Part shown: one piece after another, positions 34,044 to 43,432 of the stretch
Layout: every line of letters starts with the position of its first letter
How positions within the stretch are numbered: the stretch's first letter is position 1
NCBI GenBank assembly: GCA_002328585.1
Contig: DCUV01000056.1
Coordinates: 32,877 to 78,231 of the forward strand
DNA length: 45,355 nt
Source: Spirochaetia bacterium UBA2205
GTDB taxonomy: Bacteria; Spirochaetota; UBA4802; UB4802
Direction of reading: 5' to 3'
Made by a program: the position numbers and the translations under genes
The notes under the pieces: generated by a model
The model's database searches: none
What the model saw: the letters and a program-made list of their open reading frames with translations, nothing else
Told to the model about the DNA's origin: nothing

Positions 34044-35114
34044 ATGATTTCTATACTATTAATGTCAGACATCCATTTTGGTGTTGATACTGCTGCACCA
34101 TATATAGATGATAGCATACGTCAAATGACATTTAATAAAATATGTATGCTTGCTCGTCAGCATACCATGTTTATTATTGCCGGCGATCTGTTCCATGCTC
34201 ATGTTATTGATACACCTGTTTTTTCCTTCATCATCAATTCATTGCAAGCGCTGCTTGATGAAGGGGTAAAGATTATTTATGTTCCAGGTGATGCAGAGTT
34301 AGCAAATAATGACCATCCTGACAGGGTGCTTGCCATTCCTTCTACAGTAACTTTCTATGATAATAGGGATGATTATCATACTCTATTGGAATTTGGAGGT
34401 GAGGTTATTCATTGTTATGGATCCAAATTGCTCATTGCCGACCAATTGCATGATATCGTCAAGGAAGGTTCGGATGGATTCCATATCGGGGTGTTTCATG
34501 TTGACATGGGGGATGATAATAACACTAATTACGGTATGATTCCGGTAAAGTCATTAAAATCAATGCCGCTGGATTTTTATGCACTGGGACATCACCATAA
34601 TTTTTCAATGTATAAATTTAAAAATAGGATAGTCGGCGCTTATCCAGGCAGCCCTGAGGCTGTAACACCTGACGAGATAGGCGATAGATATGTGCTCTCA
34701 ATCACCGTTGACAATAATGAAATTCATCAGATAAAGCGTATAACGGTAAATTCGGTAAAGATGGAAGCAGTAACAATACAATGCGATACTGTTCATTCAC
34801 AGGATGAGCTATCAACTATTTTACAACGCTATAATAAATCCAATATTGTGTTGCAATGTACACTGGAAGGTATGCGCTCATTTGATACCACAGTAATTTC
34901 TGCCTTGTGCAATAAATGTGCTGAACTGGTGATAAACGATCATTCTAAACCTTCCAGTCAATTTATCTGTAATAGGTATAAACAGGAACTATCGCTTCGC
35001 GGCTATTTTTATTCTGAGTTACATACTAAAATTACCAATGAATCCCCTCCCTACCTGCAGGAAATTATAGATGATATTGAAAATATGTGTTCTTCATTTA
35101 AAGGTGAGCTGTGA
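34044..35114 (+). CDS. SbcD/YhaO-like metallophosphoesterase with altered motif
   Basis: This 356-residue calcineurin-like phosphoesterase has the layout of SbcD, Mre11 and YhaO. Present motifs: SDIHFG (Asp9, His11), AGDLFHAH, GVFHVDMG and ALGHHHN (Gly182-His185). The usual GNHD motif, supplying a metal-binding Asn and a catalytic His, reads VPGDAELANN (80-89), so nuclease chemistry may be altered or lost. A beta-rich capping region follows. The gene overlaps the next (SbcC-like) gene by four bases. It is expected to form a complex with that ATPase; a role in DNA-end processing is inference from the family. Confidence 0.82.
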   Translation: MISILLMSDIHFGVDTAAPYIDDSIRQMTFNKICMLARQHTMFIIAGDLFHAHVIDTPVFSFIINSLQALLDEGVKIIYVPGDAELANNDHPDRVLAIPSTVTFYDNRDDYHTLLEFGGEVIHCYGSKLLIADQLHDIVKEGSDGFHIGVFHVDMGDDNNTNYGMIPVKSLKSMPLDFYALGHHHNFSMYKFKNRIVGAYPGSPEAVTPDEIGDRYVLSITVDNNEIHQIKRITVNSVKMEAVTIQCDTVHSQDELSTILQRYNKSNIVLQCTLEGMRSFDTTVISALCNKCAELVINDHSKPSSQFICNRYKQELSLRGYFYSELHTKITNESPPYLQEIIDDIENMCSSFKGEL

Positions 35115-37213
35115 AGCTGCTACGAAGTGTCATATCAAAAATTGGTTTTGCTGAAAATAAACAAGTTGACTTTAATAATAATACCCATTTTATTTATGGT
35201 AAAAATAATTCCGGTAAAACGCTTATTGCAAAAAGTTTCATAGACACGCTTTATCCGCATGAACCATCCCACATTGATGCTGATGAATGGGATACGATGT
35301 TTGCAACATTTACCATCCAATCTAATCTGACAAATATTGCGATACAGCGGAAAGGAAATAAAGAAGTTAAAATTTTTACTGCTACCGACGGTGATACCAG
35401 TGCTAAAGAACTATCGCTCCAGCTTCCGGTTGTAGCAAATAGTTTTAGTGGCGATAGTCATCTTGAAAGGCTCCATGACCTTTTCAATAAGGCTTCGTTT
35501 TCATTATTGTCATATATTCCTTCGCCACTGGATAACCAGTACTATGCGCAGAATTTTTCTGAAAGCATAAAATCCATTCTTTTGTTAGACAGGTCATTGT
35601 ATTATTGTTCTTTTAAAAAGATATTTTTTTCTACGGTAAATCAATCCGGAAATTATTATGAACATATAGCAAATGAAATTCAGGATAAAATTAAACATTG
35701 TAAAACAAAGTTAGATCTCATTGAACTTAAAGAGCAACGTCAAAAGAAGGCACTTGCAGAAATCAAAGCGCTTACCGATGAAATTACGATGCATAATGAA
35801 GCGATAGCTATATTCAAAAAAAAATTAAAATTGCTGGATGAGTATATTGAAATCCTTAATACAGCAAAAAATGTTACACAGCAGTTGCAAGCCGTAGAGC
35901 AACAAATAGTATCATTTAAAGAAAAATTAGAAAAAATAAAAAAATATGAAAAGCTCATTGCAGCAAAATACCCGCAATTTAAAAATTTTTCCCAGGAAAA
36001 AAGAAACAATATTCATGCAATGCAAACTATATACCGGCAGATACAATCGGTATCTGAAGAAATTGAAACCTGCATATTTAATCATGAAACTAAAAATCAT
36101 AAACGTGCTCGAAATCTTTTAATTATAAATGTAATGTTTGCATTTGGTATATTATTTTTATTCCTGAAGCCACTGTTTAATACAATTGCATTGAACAGGT
36201 GGTTATTGTTAGCTATACTTATAGGAATTCAGGTTGCAAGTGCTGGCTATTATATTATTTATATCATGACACATTCTATTAATAAATTGACTGCATCCTT
36301 GCAACACCAGAAGGAAGAATATCAAATAAAATTGGAAACGCTTCTAAACCAGAATAATATTCTACTTGATAGTATTACCATTGATGAAGTTTATGAATTT
36401 CTTTTACAATATTTTGAAGAGTATAACGAATACAATGAAAAACAGGTTGATTTGTTAACCATACAGATGGAAATAGACGAGCAAAAATCATTAGCTGATC
36501 TTGAACAAGAAAAGAAAAAAATAGAAAGTAATTATGCTTTTATAAAAAGTCAGATGGATTCTTTTATTCAGGATATTGATTGCGGGCATATTGAAACTGT
36601 TGAAGAAGCTATTGCTGCAAAAGCTGATGTGCAACATTATTGTGATGAAAAAAAGATGATGATTCAAGCATTGCAAAATAAATTAAAAGAAACTCCTGAA
36701 GAAATTGCTGATTTCAACAATGATAAATTGGAAGTTGAAAATGAAATACACACCCTGGAAAAGGAGTTATATGCTATCAAAGAAAAAAAACGAGTTATGA
36801 CAATCGTTAAGGACTCTTTTAATGATGCTGTTGAGCGTTTTTACCATGATGCACTAACAGTGTTGACGCATACTGTTACAACAATGTATCCAGAACTTAC
36901 AGGCGACCAATTCCCACATATTGATGAAGAATATATAAAAAAAGCGTTATATACTTCTTTTGATAGTACAGCGCCTGCATCAGTTAAATATTTGCTCTAT
37001 GTCACTGTTGTATTTGGATTATACACCATGTTGCAGCAGCAATTACCCCGGATACAATTACCGCTCATTATTGATGATCCTTTTGTTTTAATGGATGAAG
37101 ATGCAATCTATAATTTTACAAAAGTAATGCAACAATGGGCAGATTCCCGGCAGATTATCATTTTTTCCCATAATTCTAATATAAAAAAAATGTATGACGT
37201 TACTGAATTGTAA
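35111..37213 (+). CDS. SbcC/YhaN-like AAA ATPase with membrane helices in the coiled coil
   Basis: This is a 700-residue protein. N-terminal ATPase half: YGKNNSGKT Walker A (about residues 30-40). Long coiled coils run from about 195-345 and 400-560, broken by two hydrophobic spans (LLIINVMFAFGILFLFL and WLLLAILIGIQVASAGYYII, about residues 335-390). The C-terminal half has Walker B PLIIDDPFVLMDED and the final HSN segment. The ABC signature is degenerate (near APASVKYLLY). YhaN proteins share this membrane-inserted SMC-like plan. The start is GTG with AAAGGTGAG directly upstream. The mid-coil membrane hairpin would place the complex at the membrane, unlike classical SbcC. Confidence 0.83.
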   Translation: MKLLRSVISKIGFAENKQVDFNNNTHFIYGKNNSGKTLIAKSFIDTLYPHEPSHIDADEWDTMFATFTIQSNLTNIAIQRKGNKEVKIFTATDGDTSAKELSLQLPVVANSFSGDSHLERLHDLFNKASFSLLSYIPSPLDNQYYAQNFSESIKSILLLDRSLYYCSFKKIFFSTVNQSGNYYEHIANEIQDKIKHCKTKLDLIELKEQRQKKALAEIKALTDEITMHNEAIAIFKKKLKLLDEYIEILNTAKNVTQQLQAVEQQIVSFKEKLEKIKKYEKLIAAKYPQFKNFSQEKRNNIHAMQTIYRQIQSVSEEIETCIFNHETKNHKRARNLLIINVMFAFGILFLFLKPLFNTIALNRWLLLAILIGIQVASAGYYIIYIMTHSINKLTASLQHQKEEYQIKLETLLNQNNILLDSITIDEVYEFLLQYFEEYNEYNEKQVDLLTIQMEIDEQKSLADLEQEKKKIESNYAFIKSQMDSFIQDIDCGHIETVEEAIAAKADVQHYCDEKKMMIQALQNKLKETPEEIADFNNDKLEVENEIHTLEKELYAIKEKKRVMTIVKDSFNDAVERFYHDALTVLTHTVTTMYPELTGDQFPHIDEEYIKKALYTSFDSTAPASVKYLLYVTVVFGLYTMLQQQLPRIQLPLIIDDPFVLMDEDAIYNFTKVMQQWADSRQIIIFSHNSNIKKMYDVTEL

Positions 37214-37215
37214 CT

Positions 37216-38208
37216 ATGGATAAAAACGGGCAATTAACATTTTCGGATGATCCATTACTCCAGGGAACCAATGAAATGTATATGTTCATTGAATCAGGGG
37301 ATTTTAACCTGGCGGTAAAAAAGCTGGATGAACTTTTAACAATAAATCCGGACTATCCTGGACTTGCTGAATCATATCGTGTTGCACGGTTCTGGGATTC
37401 AAGAAAAAAAAACCTGGATGAATTGTCAAAGGGAAAGGAAACCGCAGATTTTTTGATGAAACAGTGGGAAGAATTTGAAGTATTTGCCAGGGATAAAAAT
37501 GTAGTTCATACAACAGCATATCAAAAGGTAATGCGCTATGTTTTTTTTACTGCTTCTGAACACTATATCACTGCATTCAATGATCGGGAAAATCCAACTG
37601 ATAACCTGAAACTTTTAATGCAATTAGGTGCCTGCCTTGTGCGTATTGCTGAATATCAGCATACCATTGAGGTGCTGGAATATGCACGCTCACAGTACCA
37701 GAGTAATGCATGCATATTGTCGCTTTTAGCCGAGGCTTACTATCATGCAAACGATATCCCGCGATCATTGCTCTATTTCAGGGAAGCATTTTTACTTAAT
37801 CCACAGGAGATTGATTTGCCATTGCTATCGTCAAAACCAATCATTGAGGCAGTTGAGTTAACCAAACAAAAAAAACCTGACTGTAAGGATATCCGCGAAT
37901 GGATACCAATTGTTGCATTTATACATGATATATTTTATGTTAAGCGACAGCTCAATTCATCACAGCTTGAACAGTTAAAGAAGGATATTCTAAGATTAGA
38001 AGAAAACTATCAAACTTTAAATAAGGATAGAGTTGAGCAGTCAAATATTATTCCCCGCTTGATTAACCGCTACCTGTGGATGATGGATTATTATGAATTT
38101 CAGCACTATGATCAGCAAAGTTTGCTGGATATCCGCAGTCGTTTGCTTGCCATTGATAAAGAGCTTTTTGAAGGTTATTTTCAAAAAAAGTCATTTTCAA
38201 AACCATGA
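37216..38208 (+). CDS. TPR-like protein of the SbcCD-like operon
   Basis: This 330-residue soluble protein begins two bases after the stop of the ATPase gene. Helical repeats are seen at FIESGDFNLAVKKLDELLTI, LGACLVRIAEYQHTIEVLEY and LLAEAYYHANDIPRSLLYFR, typical of TPRs. The C-terminal third is helical and unrecognised. Translation appears coupled to the upstream gene, as no strong ribosome site is visible. As the third gene of the operon it may be an adaptor for the phosphoesterase-ATPase pair, which is inference. Confidence 0.7.
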   Translation: MDKNGQLTFSDDPLLQGTNEMYMFIESGDFNLAVKKLDELLTINPDYPGLAESYRVARFWDSRKKNLDELSKGKETADFLMKQWEEFEVFARDKNVVHTTAYQKVMRYVFFTASEHYITAFNDRENPTDNLKLLMQLGACLVRIAEYQHTIEVLEYARSQYQSNACILSLLAEAYYHANDIPRSLLYFREAFLLNPQEIDLPLLSSKPIIEAVELTKQKKPDCKDIREWIPIVAFIHDIFYVKRQLNSSQLEQLKKDILRLEENYQTLNKDRVEQSNIIPRLINRYLWMMDYYEFQHYDQQSLLDIRSRLLAIDKELFEGYFQKKSFSKP

Positions 38209-38231
38209 AAATGGTAATCTGAAAAAATTCA

Positions 38232-38258
38232 TTGACACTACATATACTGCTGAATAAT
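38232..38258 (+). promoter_or_regulatory. Candidate valS promoter
   Basis: TTGACA (38232-38237) and AATAAT (38253-38258) with a 15-base spacer lie 40 bp before valS. The hexamers match those of the rpsP promoter, though the spacer is one base shorter. No T-box-like leader is seen in the 90-bp gap. Confidence 0.45.
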
Positions 38259-38298
38259 TAACTACCAGCAAAACAGAATAGATTACAGGTGGTGGAGT

Positions 38299-40932
38299 AT
38301 GGAATTACATGCATCGTATAATCCAAAGATTGCCGAGTCTACATGGTATACAGTGTGGGAACAAGAAGGACTTTTTCACGGTGATGAAAATGATCCCCGC
38401 GATGCCTATTCTATAGTAATACCGCCGCCGAATGTAACCGGTAACCTTCACATGGGGCATGCGTTAAACAATACATTGCAGGACATACTCATCCGCTGGC
38501 ATAGGATGAAAGGGAAAGCCACATGCTGGATGCCGGGTATGGACCATGCAGGGATTGCTACACAGAATGTTGTTGAACGCCTTTTATTGAAAGAGGGTAA
38601 AACTAAATATGATTTAGGCAGAGAGGAATTTGTAAAACGTGTCTGGAAATGGAAAGAGCATTCTGGTGGACAGATAAAAGAGCAGCTTAAACGTCTGGGA
38701 TGTTCGTTAGACTGGGAACGCGAACGGTTTACCCTGGATGAAGGTTTGTCACATGCAGTCCGTACGGTGTTTGTTGCATTGCACAGGGAAGGATTAATTT
38801 ATCAGGGATATCGTATTATAAACTGGTGCCCGCGTTGCGAGACAGCGTTAAGTGATATTGAAACTGAATACAAGGATTTAGCAGGTAAGCTGTATTATAT
38901 TCGCTATCCCTATGAACATGGTGATGGCTATATTACCGTTGCCACAACACGGCCTGAAACCATGCTGGGTGATACTGCTGTTGCTGTTAATCCTGGCGAT
39001 AGCCGTTATGCGCATCTGATTGGAAAAAAGGTTATGTTACCTTTAATGGGAAGACCCATCCCTATTATTGCTGATGATTTTGTTGATCCCGCCTTTGGTA
39101 CCGGACTTGTTAAAGTAACCCCTGCTCATGATCCCAATGACTTTGAGATGGGTAAACGGCATAACCTTGAAGAGATTAATATCTTTAATAAAAATGCAAT
39201 TATCAATGAAAATGGCGGAAAGTATACGGGACTTGACCGGTATGATGCTCGCCAGAAGGTTCTGGGAGATCTACAGGATGCCGGACTTTTAGAAAAGGTT
39301 GAGGAACATAACCATGCTGTTGGACATTGCTACCGCTGTCATACTGTTATTGAACCGTATCTTTCCAAACAGTGGTTTGTTTCAACAAAACCACTGGCTC
39401 GCGAAGCTATAAAGGTAGTTGAAGAAGGCAGGATACGATTTGTTCCGGCGCAATGGGAAAAGGTATATTTTGAATGGATGCATAATATCAAGGACTGGTG
39501 CATTTCCCGACAACTGTGGTGGGGGCACCGCATTCCTGCATTTTATTGCCAGGATTGCGGACATATCATGGTTGAGTTAGAACATCCCGGGGAATGCAGT
39601 ATGTGTCATGCAAAAAATATCGAACAGGACCCAGATGTTTTAGATACATGGTTTTCCTCAGGGCTGTGGCCCTTTTCTACCTTTGGCTGGCCCCAAAAGA
39701 CAAAGGCATTGTCAAAATTTTACCCCACCAGCGTGCTGGTTACAGGTTTTGATATTATCTTTTTCTGGGTGGCACGCATGATAATGATGGGGTGCAAGTT
39801 TATGAATGATGTACCCTTCAAGGATGTTTATATCCATGCACTGGTACGCGATGAGCAGGGACAGAAGATGAGTAAATCACGTGGCAATGTTATCGATCCG
39901 CTTATAATGATGGATAAATATGGCACCGATGCTTTCAGGTTTACCCTGGCTATTTTTGCTGCCCAGGGTAGAGACATTATACTGTCGGAAAAGCGTATTG
40001 AAGGCTACAGTGCATTTTGCAATAAAATCTGGAATAGCACACGCTTTATTCTTATGAATTTAGGTGATGATTTTGTCCCCGCTTCATTTGATATTAATTC
40101 ACTGGAGCTTTTTGATAAATGGATACTGCATGCACTCAATCAAACTATTAAAAAAACAAACCGGGCATTGGAGGAATATCGTTTCAATGATGCTGCTCAA
40201 ACGCTGTACGATTTCTGGTGGCATGAGTTCTGTGATTGGTACATTGAACTTTCAAAGCCAAGGATTTATGTTGCTGGTTCTATTACCGGAGCTATCGCCA
40301 AACAGGTATTGTATTTTGTTTTGCATGAGTATTTGAAATTATTACATCCCTTTATGCCATTTATAACAGAGGAGATATGGAGTACTATTACAACGAATGA
40401 AGGGAGAATAGTGGTTGCTCCATGGCCCCAATACAATGAGGATCATAATTTTGAAAACGAATATAACGATGCTGAATTATTTAAAGAGGTTGTGTATAGA
40501 ATACGTAATATCCGCGGCGAGATGAATGTTCCTCCCGATAAAAAAGCTCATGTAGTCATTAAGGCAGGTAAAATGATTGAACAACGTTTACAGGAACAGG
40601 AGCACAATATAAAGTTATTGGCAAAGTTAGAAACAGTAGACTTTAATCCCGGCTATAAACCCGATAAAACTGATGCAGGTGCGGTGCTCCCCAACTGTGA
40701 AATTTTTATGCCATTGAAAGACCTGATTGATATAGAAAAAGAAAAAGCCCGTCTTGATAAGGAGATTGTCCGTATGCAAAGCGAGCTTGATAAGGTGCTA
40801 AAAAAGTTACATGATACTACATTTATGGAAAAAGCACCACAAAAGATTATAGAAAAGGAAACAAACAAAAAAGCCGAATTAGAGGGGGTGCTTGCCAGGC
40901 TTATAGCAAGCAAAGAAAAATTAACGTTATAA
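38299..40932 (+). CDS. valS: Valine-tRNA ligase
   Basis: This 877-residue class I aminoacyl-tRNA synthetase charges tRNA-Val with valine. Seen: PPPNVTGNLHMGH (HMGH at 51-54), the editing domain with TTRPETMLGDTAVAV and HDPNDFEMG, zinc-like CQDCGH and CSMCHA pairs, KMSKS (523-527), an anticodon-binding domain, and a C-terminal coiled coil (about 810-877) rich in Lys and Glu. Length is typical. GGTGGTGGAG precedes the ATG. Its last six bases overlap the convergent RsbRD-like gene. Confidence 0.98.
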   Translation: MELHASYNPKIAESTWYTVWEQEGLFHGDENDPRDAYSIVIPPPNVTGNLHMGHALNNTLQDILIRWHRMKGKATCWMPGMDHAGIATQNVVERLLLKEGKTKYDLGREEFVKRVWKWKEHSGGQIKEQLKRLGCSLDWERERFTLDEGLSHAVRTVFVALHREGLIYQGYRIINWCPRCETALSDIETEYKDLAGKLYYIRYPYEHGDGYITVATTRPETMLGDTAVAVNPGDSRYAHLIGKKVMLPLMGRPIPIIADDFVDPAFGTGLVKVTPAHDPNDFEMGKRHNLEEINIFNKNAIINENGGKYTGLDRYDARQKVLGDLQDAGLLEKVEEHNHAVGHCYRCHTVIEPYLSKQWFVSTKPLAREAIKVVEEGRIRFVPAQWEKVYFEWMHNIKDWCISRQLWWGHRIPAFYCQDCGHIMVELEHPGECSMCHAKNIEQDPDVLDTWFSSGLWPFSTFGWPQKTKALSKFYPTSVLVTGFDIIFFWVARMIMMGCKFMNDVPFKDVYIHALVRDEQGQKMSKSRGNVIDPLIMMDKYGTDAFRFTLAIFAAQGRDIILSEKRIEGYSAFCNKIWNSTRFILMNLGDDFVPASFDINSLELFDKWILHALNQTIKKTNRALEEYRFNDAAQTLYDFWWHEFCDWYIELSKPRIYVAGSITGAIAKQVLYFVLHEYLKLLHPFMPFITEEIWSTITTNEGRIVVAPWPQYNEDHNFENEYNDAELFKEVVYRIRNIRGEMNVPPDKKAHVVIKAGKMIEQRLQEQEHNIKLLAKLETVDFNPGYKPDKTDAGAVLPNCEIFMPLKDLIDIEKEKARLDKEIVRMQSELDKVLKKLHDTTFMEKAPQKIIEKETNKKAELEGVLARLIASKEKLTL

Positions 40933-41382
40933 TTTACGATACAACATGTCTTCGTAGCCTTGAAGCATGGCAAATGACGCTCTGTCAAAGTACAGAACAA
41001 CACGATTATTCAATACCAATGCTTCCTTGTATGCAGTAGTGTCATCATACAGCTTATCCAGTACAAAAAGCCATAAATGGCGTTTTTGTAATATCAATGA
41101 CTTGCATGCCTGGGAAACAGGGATGCCCTGTTCAAAACGTTCATGACCAACCTTTCGGTAAAACCTGAGAATCTCTTCTTTTGGGTAATCTTTTGCAATC
41201 CATTTGGAAAGTTCGCGATACAGGTTATCTGCAAATTCATATACAAGCTGTCGGTCCATGTTTCTGAACGCTATGGTATCAGGATTACGCAATAAATTGT
41301 TCATAAACTGCTCAGTGATAACCTGATGATTTTCCTCTATAAGTTCTACAAACCTGTTGACCAGTGCACTTTTTATCTTCAT
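40927..41382 (-). CDS. RsbRD N-terminal-domain-like sensor protein
   Basis: This 151-residue all-helical protein resembles the RsbRD/RsbT co-antagonist N-terminal domain (a globin-like sensor module). The later half reads YRKVGHERFEQGIPVSQACK and LYFDRASFAMLQGYED, matching the family's GhxRxxQGxPhxxh and terminal AxYE patterns. The usual C-terminal STAS domain is absent, so this is an isolated sensor. It might feed into partner switching with the STAS protein at 11.8-12.2 kb, but the two are far apart and this is only inference. It overlaps the end of valS. Confidence 0.65.
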   Translation of the reverse strand: MKIKSALVNRFVELIEENHQVITEQFMNNLLRNPDTIAFRNMDRQLVYEFADNLYRELSKWIAKDYPKEEILRFYRKVGHERFEQGIPVSQACKSLILQKRHLWLFVLDKLYDDTTAYKEALVLNNRVVLYFDRASFAMLQGYEDMLYRKL

Positions 41383-41475
41383 GATACTTATAACTTCAAT
41401 TGTATTATAATAGTATGTTTTAATGTGATATATAACAATTAAGTATAGGGAATATGTAAAGTACTTTTTATGGAA

Positions 41476-42513
41476 TTACTTCCTTTTTTTGCCGGCTGCA
41501 TTATATGCTGGAGTATATAGTTTGTTAAACTCTTCTGCATACAATTGAGCTATCCGGGATGACTGTATCATAATGCAATTTTCATCATTATGTTTTTTAG
41601 CATTTTTTGAGAAATTATATGAACCAGTAATGACCAGCTCGTCATCAATGATGATTACCTTGTGATGCATGGTATTGGGATTGGCATCGTAGTATACATC
41701 CAGCCCTTCAACCTTTAATTTAATGTACTGACTGTTGACATTTTTTATATCTCTTTTTTCAAAGATACCTTTAACAGTAATGCCTTGTGAATGCTTATTG
41801 ATAATTGCTTCACCAATTGCTTCGCTTGTAAATGAAAACGCCATAAAGTAAATTGACTTTTTTGCTTTTTCAAGACGCTTAACAATAATACGTTCAATAT
41901 CATCGTCAGGAGAAAAGTAAACGTTCATATTAATATCATCTATTTTAACATAATATTTGTTGAATAAAAAAGGCAAAGGATTGTTTTCTCCTCTGTTGCC
42001 AAAGATGCCATCCTGGAACATTTCATTAAATTCGGCTAAATAGATTGAAGCTAATTCTTCATTGTCAATGTATACAGCATTGTTATTGTTGAGTTTTGCT
42101 TCGCGCTCAGTAGTATTGTATGACCCTGTCCAGACTGCTTTGTTGTCAAAAATAAAGAATTTGTTGTGCATAAATCCTTTGCGGTTATCCAGCCGTATGG
42201 GTATTGCAAAAGCTTCCAGTTTTGTTTTTACTGTACTGCTCAACCTGTCAGATTCCAGAACAAGCCTGACGTCAATGCCACGTTGTTTTGCGTTGCATAA
42301 TGCGTCAATAATGAGCGGATCTGATAGCTCATAGAGGGCAGCATAGATTGACAGCGATGCATTGTTGATGCTATGTATCAATGCTTTTTGTATTGGTGTT
42401 ATTGTTCCATTGCTGTCAGGATTGGTAAAATATACTCTAATTGGCTGCTGTGCATAGGATACGGAAAAAAAGAGTAATATAACTATGTGCGATAGTAATT
42501 TTTTAACGTTCAT
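41476..42513 (-). CDS. Exported phospholipase D-family protein
   Basis: This 345-residue protein has a signal peptide (MNVKKLLSHIVILLFFSVSYA, cut near residue 21) and two PLD domains. Both HKD motifs are intact: HNKFFIFDNKAVWTGSYN and HHKVIIIDDELVITGSYN. The family includes phospholipases, nucleases and cardiolipin synthases. The small exported form with GSYN resembles Nuc-type nucleases, so an extracytoplasmic nuclease or lipase is likely, substrate unknown. The ATG at 42513 lies within the end of the upstream gene (11-base overlap), so the two form an operon. Confidence 0.88.
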   Translation of the reverse strand: MNVKKLLSHIVILLFFSVSYAQQPIRVYFTNPDSNGTITPIQKALIHSINNASLSIYAALYELSDPLIIDALCNAKQRGIDVRLVLESDRLSSTVKTKLEAFAIPIRLDNRKGFMHNKFFIFDNKAVWTGSYNTTEREAKLNNNNAVYIDNEELASIYLAEFNEMFQDGIFGNRGENNPLPFLFNKYYVKIDDINMNVYFSPDDDIERIIVKRLEKAKKSIYFMAFSFTSEAIGEAIINKHSQGITVKGIFEKRDIKNVNSQYIKLKVEGLDVYYDANPNTMHHKVIIIDDELVITGSYNFSKNAKKHNDENCIMIQSSRIAQLYAEEFNKLYTPAYNAAGKKRK

Positions 42514-43432
42514 TGTTTTTTTCCCAGATATAATTTTCAAAATCAACAAACCGTAAATTTTCTTCTTTTGTTGGAAAAAGCAATTTTACCTTTTGTATTA
42601 ATGTCTGGAATGTGACGAGATCTTTTTTATCAGCTTTTTCTATGAGTTGTTTTACATTCTGGTCATCATGAGCTATACAATAAAAATAAAATTCATAAGC
42701 CCGTTTTAATTCATTAAGTTTTTCAAGGTGCTTATGCAACTCTTCTTTTTGTGAATGCTGAAGCATTGTATTTAAAAATGCGATGATATATTGTGCATCA
42801 GATTCCGAAAGGTCCATATCAAGTAGAATCTGTTTTACCCGAGGTAAATCTAAATTACGTAAATGGACACGCGCTAAAAATACAGGATTATTTGATAAAA
42901 GATTAATATCGATATTGCCGGCATCTGCAGCACGTTTTGGATCATTATTTGGTGGTTCAACAGATTTGCCTGCAATTTCAACATGAGACGATGGGCAAAG
43001 AGATTGTATCATGGCATTATCATCATTGCTCAATTCACTATTTATGATGATGAAGTCTGGTATAATCCCCTTTTTTACAAAACTGATGAATGATGCAATA
43101 TCATTAGCGTATTCTACCATACAGGGTATCACATCAAGATAGCTATCGCATGGAATAAAGATGTAGTGCCGTGTATTATTTTCAAACATATAGGGAATAA
43201 TTATTGAAGTGTTTTGTATCTTAAAAAGCTGATATGGTTGCTTTATTGCTGCATCACCAGGGTAGATACCAATAAATACAATTGTTTTCATAGAGTGGAA
43301 TGGTTTTGTTTTGTTTTCGTCAGAATAGATGATTTCTCCTTTTTGATTAAATAATACATATTGCCTTTTTACAGTATTTATTTTAAAAACATAACCTTTG
43401 GGAGTTTTTTCTTCAATTATTGGTGATGACAT
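42503..43432 (-). CDS. Unrecognised protein upstream of PLD-family gene
   Basis: This 309-residue soluble protein begins MSSPIIEEKTPKGYVF. The first about 150 residues look beta/alpha mixed (IVFIGIYPGDAAIKQPYQLF, HYIFIPCDSYLDVIPCM). From about 160 on it is helical, with LRNLDLPRVKQILLDMDLSE and a long charged helix. I recognise no family and see no signal peptide. AAGGTG precedes the ATG. The overlap with the exported PLD-family gene suggests joint expression; whether the two products meet is unclear, as one is cytoplasmic and the other exported. Confidence 0.7.
   Translation of the reverse strand: MSSPIIEEKTPKGYVFKINTVKRQYVLFNQKGEIIYSDENKTKPFHSMKTIVFIGIYPGDAAIKQPYQLFKIQNTSIIIPYMFENNTRHYIFIPCDSYLDVIPCMVEYANDIASFISFVKKGIIPDFIIINSELSNDDNAMIQSLCPSSHVEIAGKSVEPPNNDPKRAADAGNIDINLLSNNPVFLARVHLRNLDLPRVKQILLDMDLSESDAQYIIAFLNTMLQHSQKEELHKHLEKLNELKRAYEFYFYCIAHDDQNVKQLIEKADKKDLVTFQTLIQKVKLLFPTKEENLRFVDFENYIWEKNNER

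Noticed and set aside
7056..40304. Shared 17-mer GGAGCTATCGCCAAACA at 7056 and about 40288
   Set aside because: It lies in two unrelated genes. It is best explained as part of the enriched CTATCGC family rather than as a mobile repeat.
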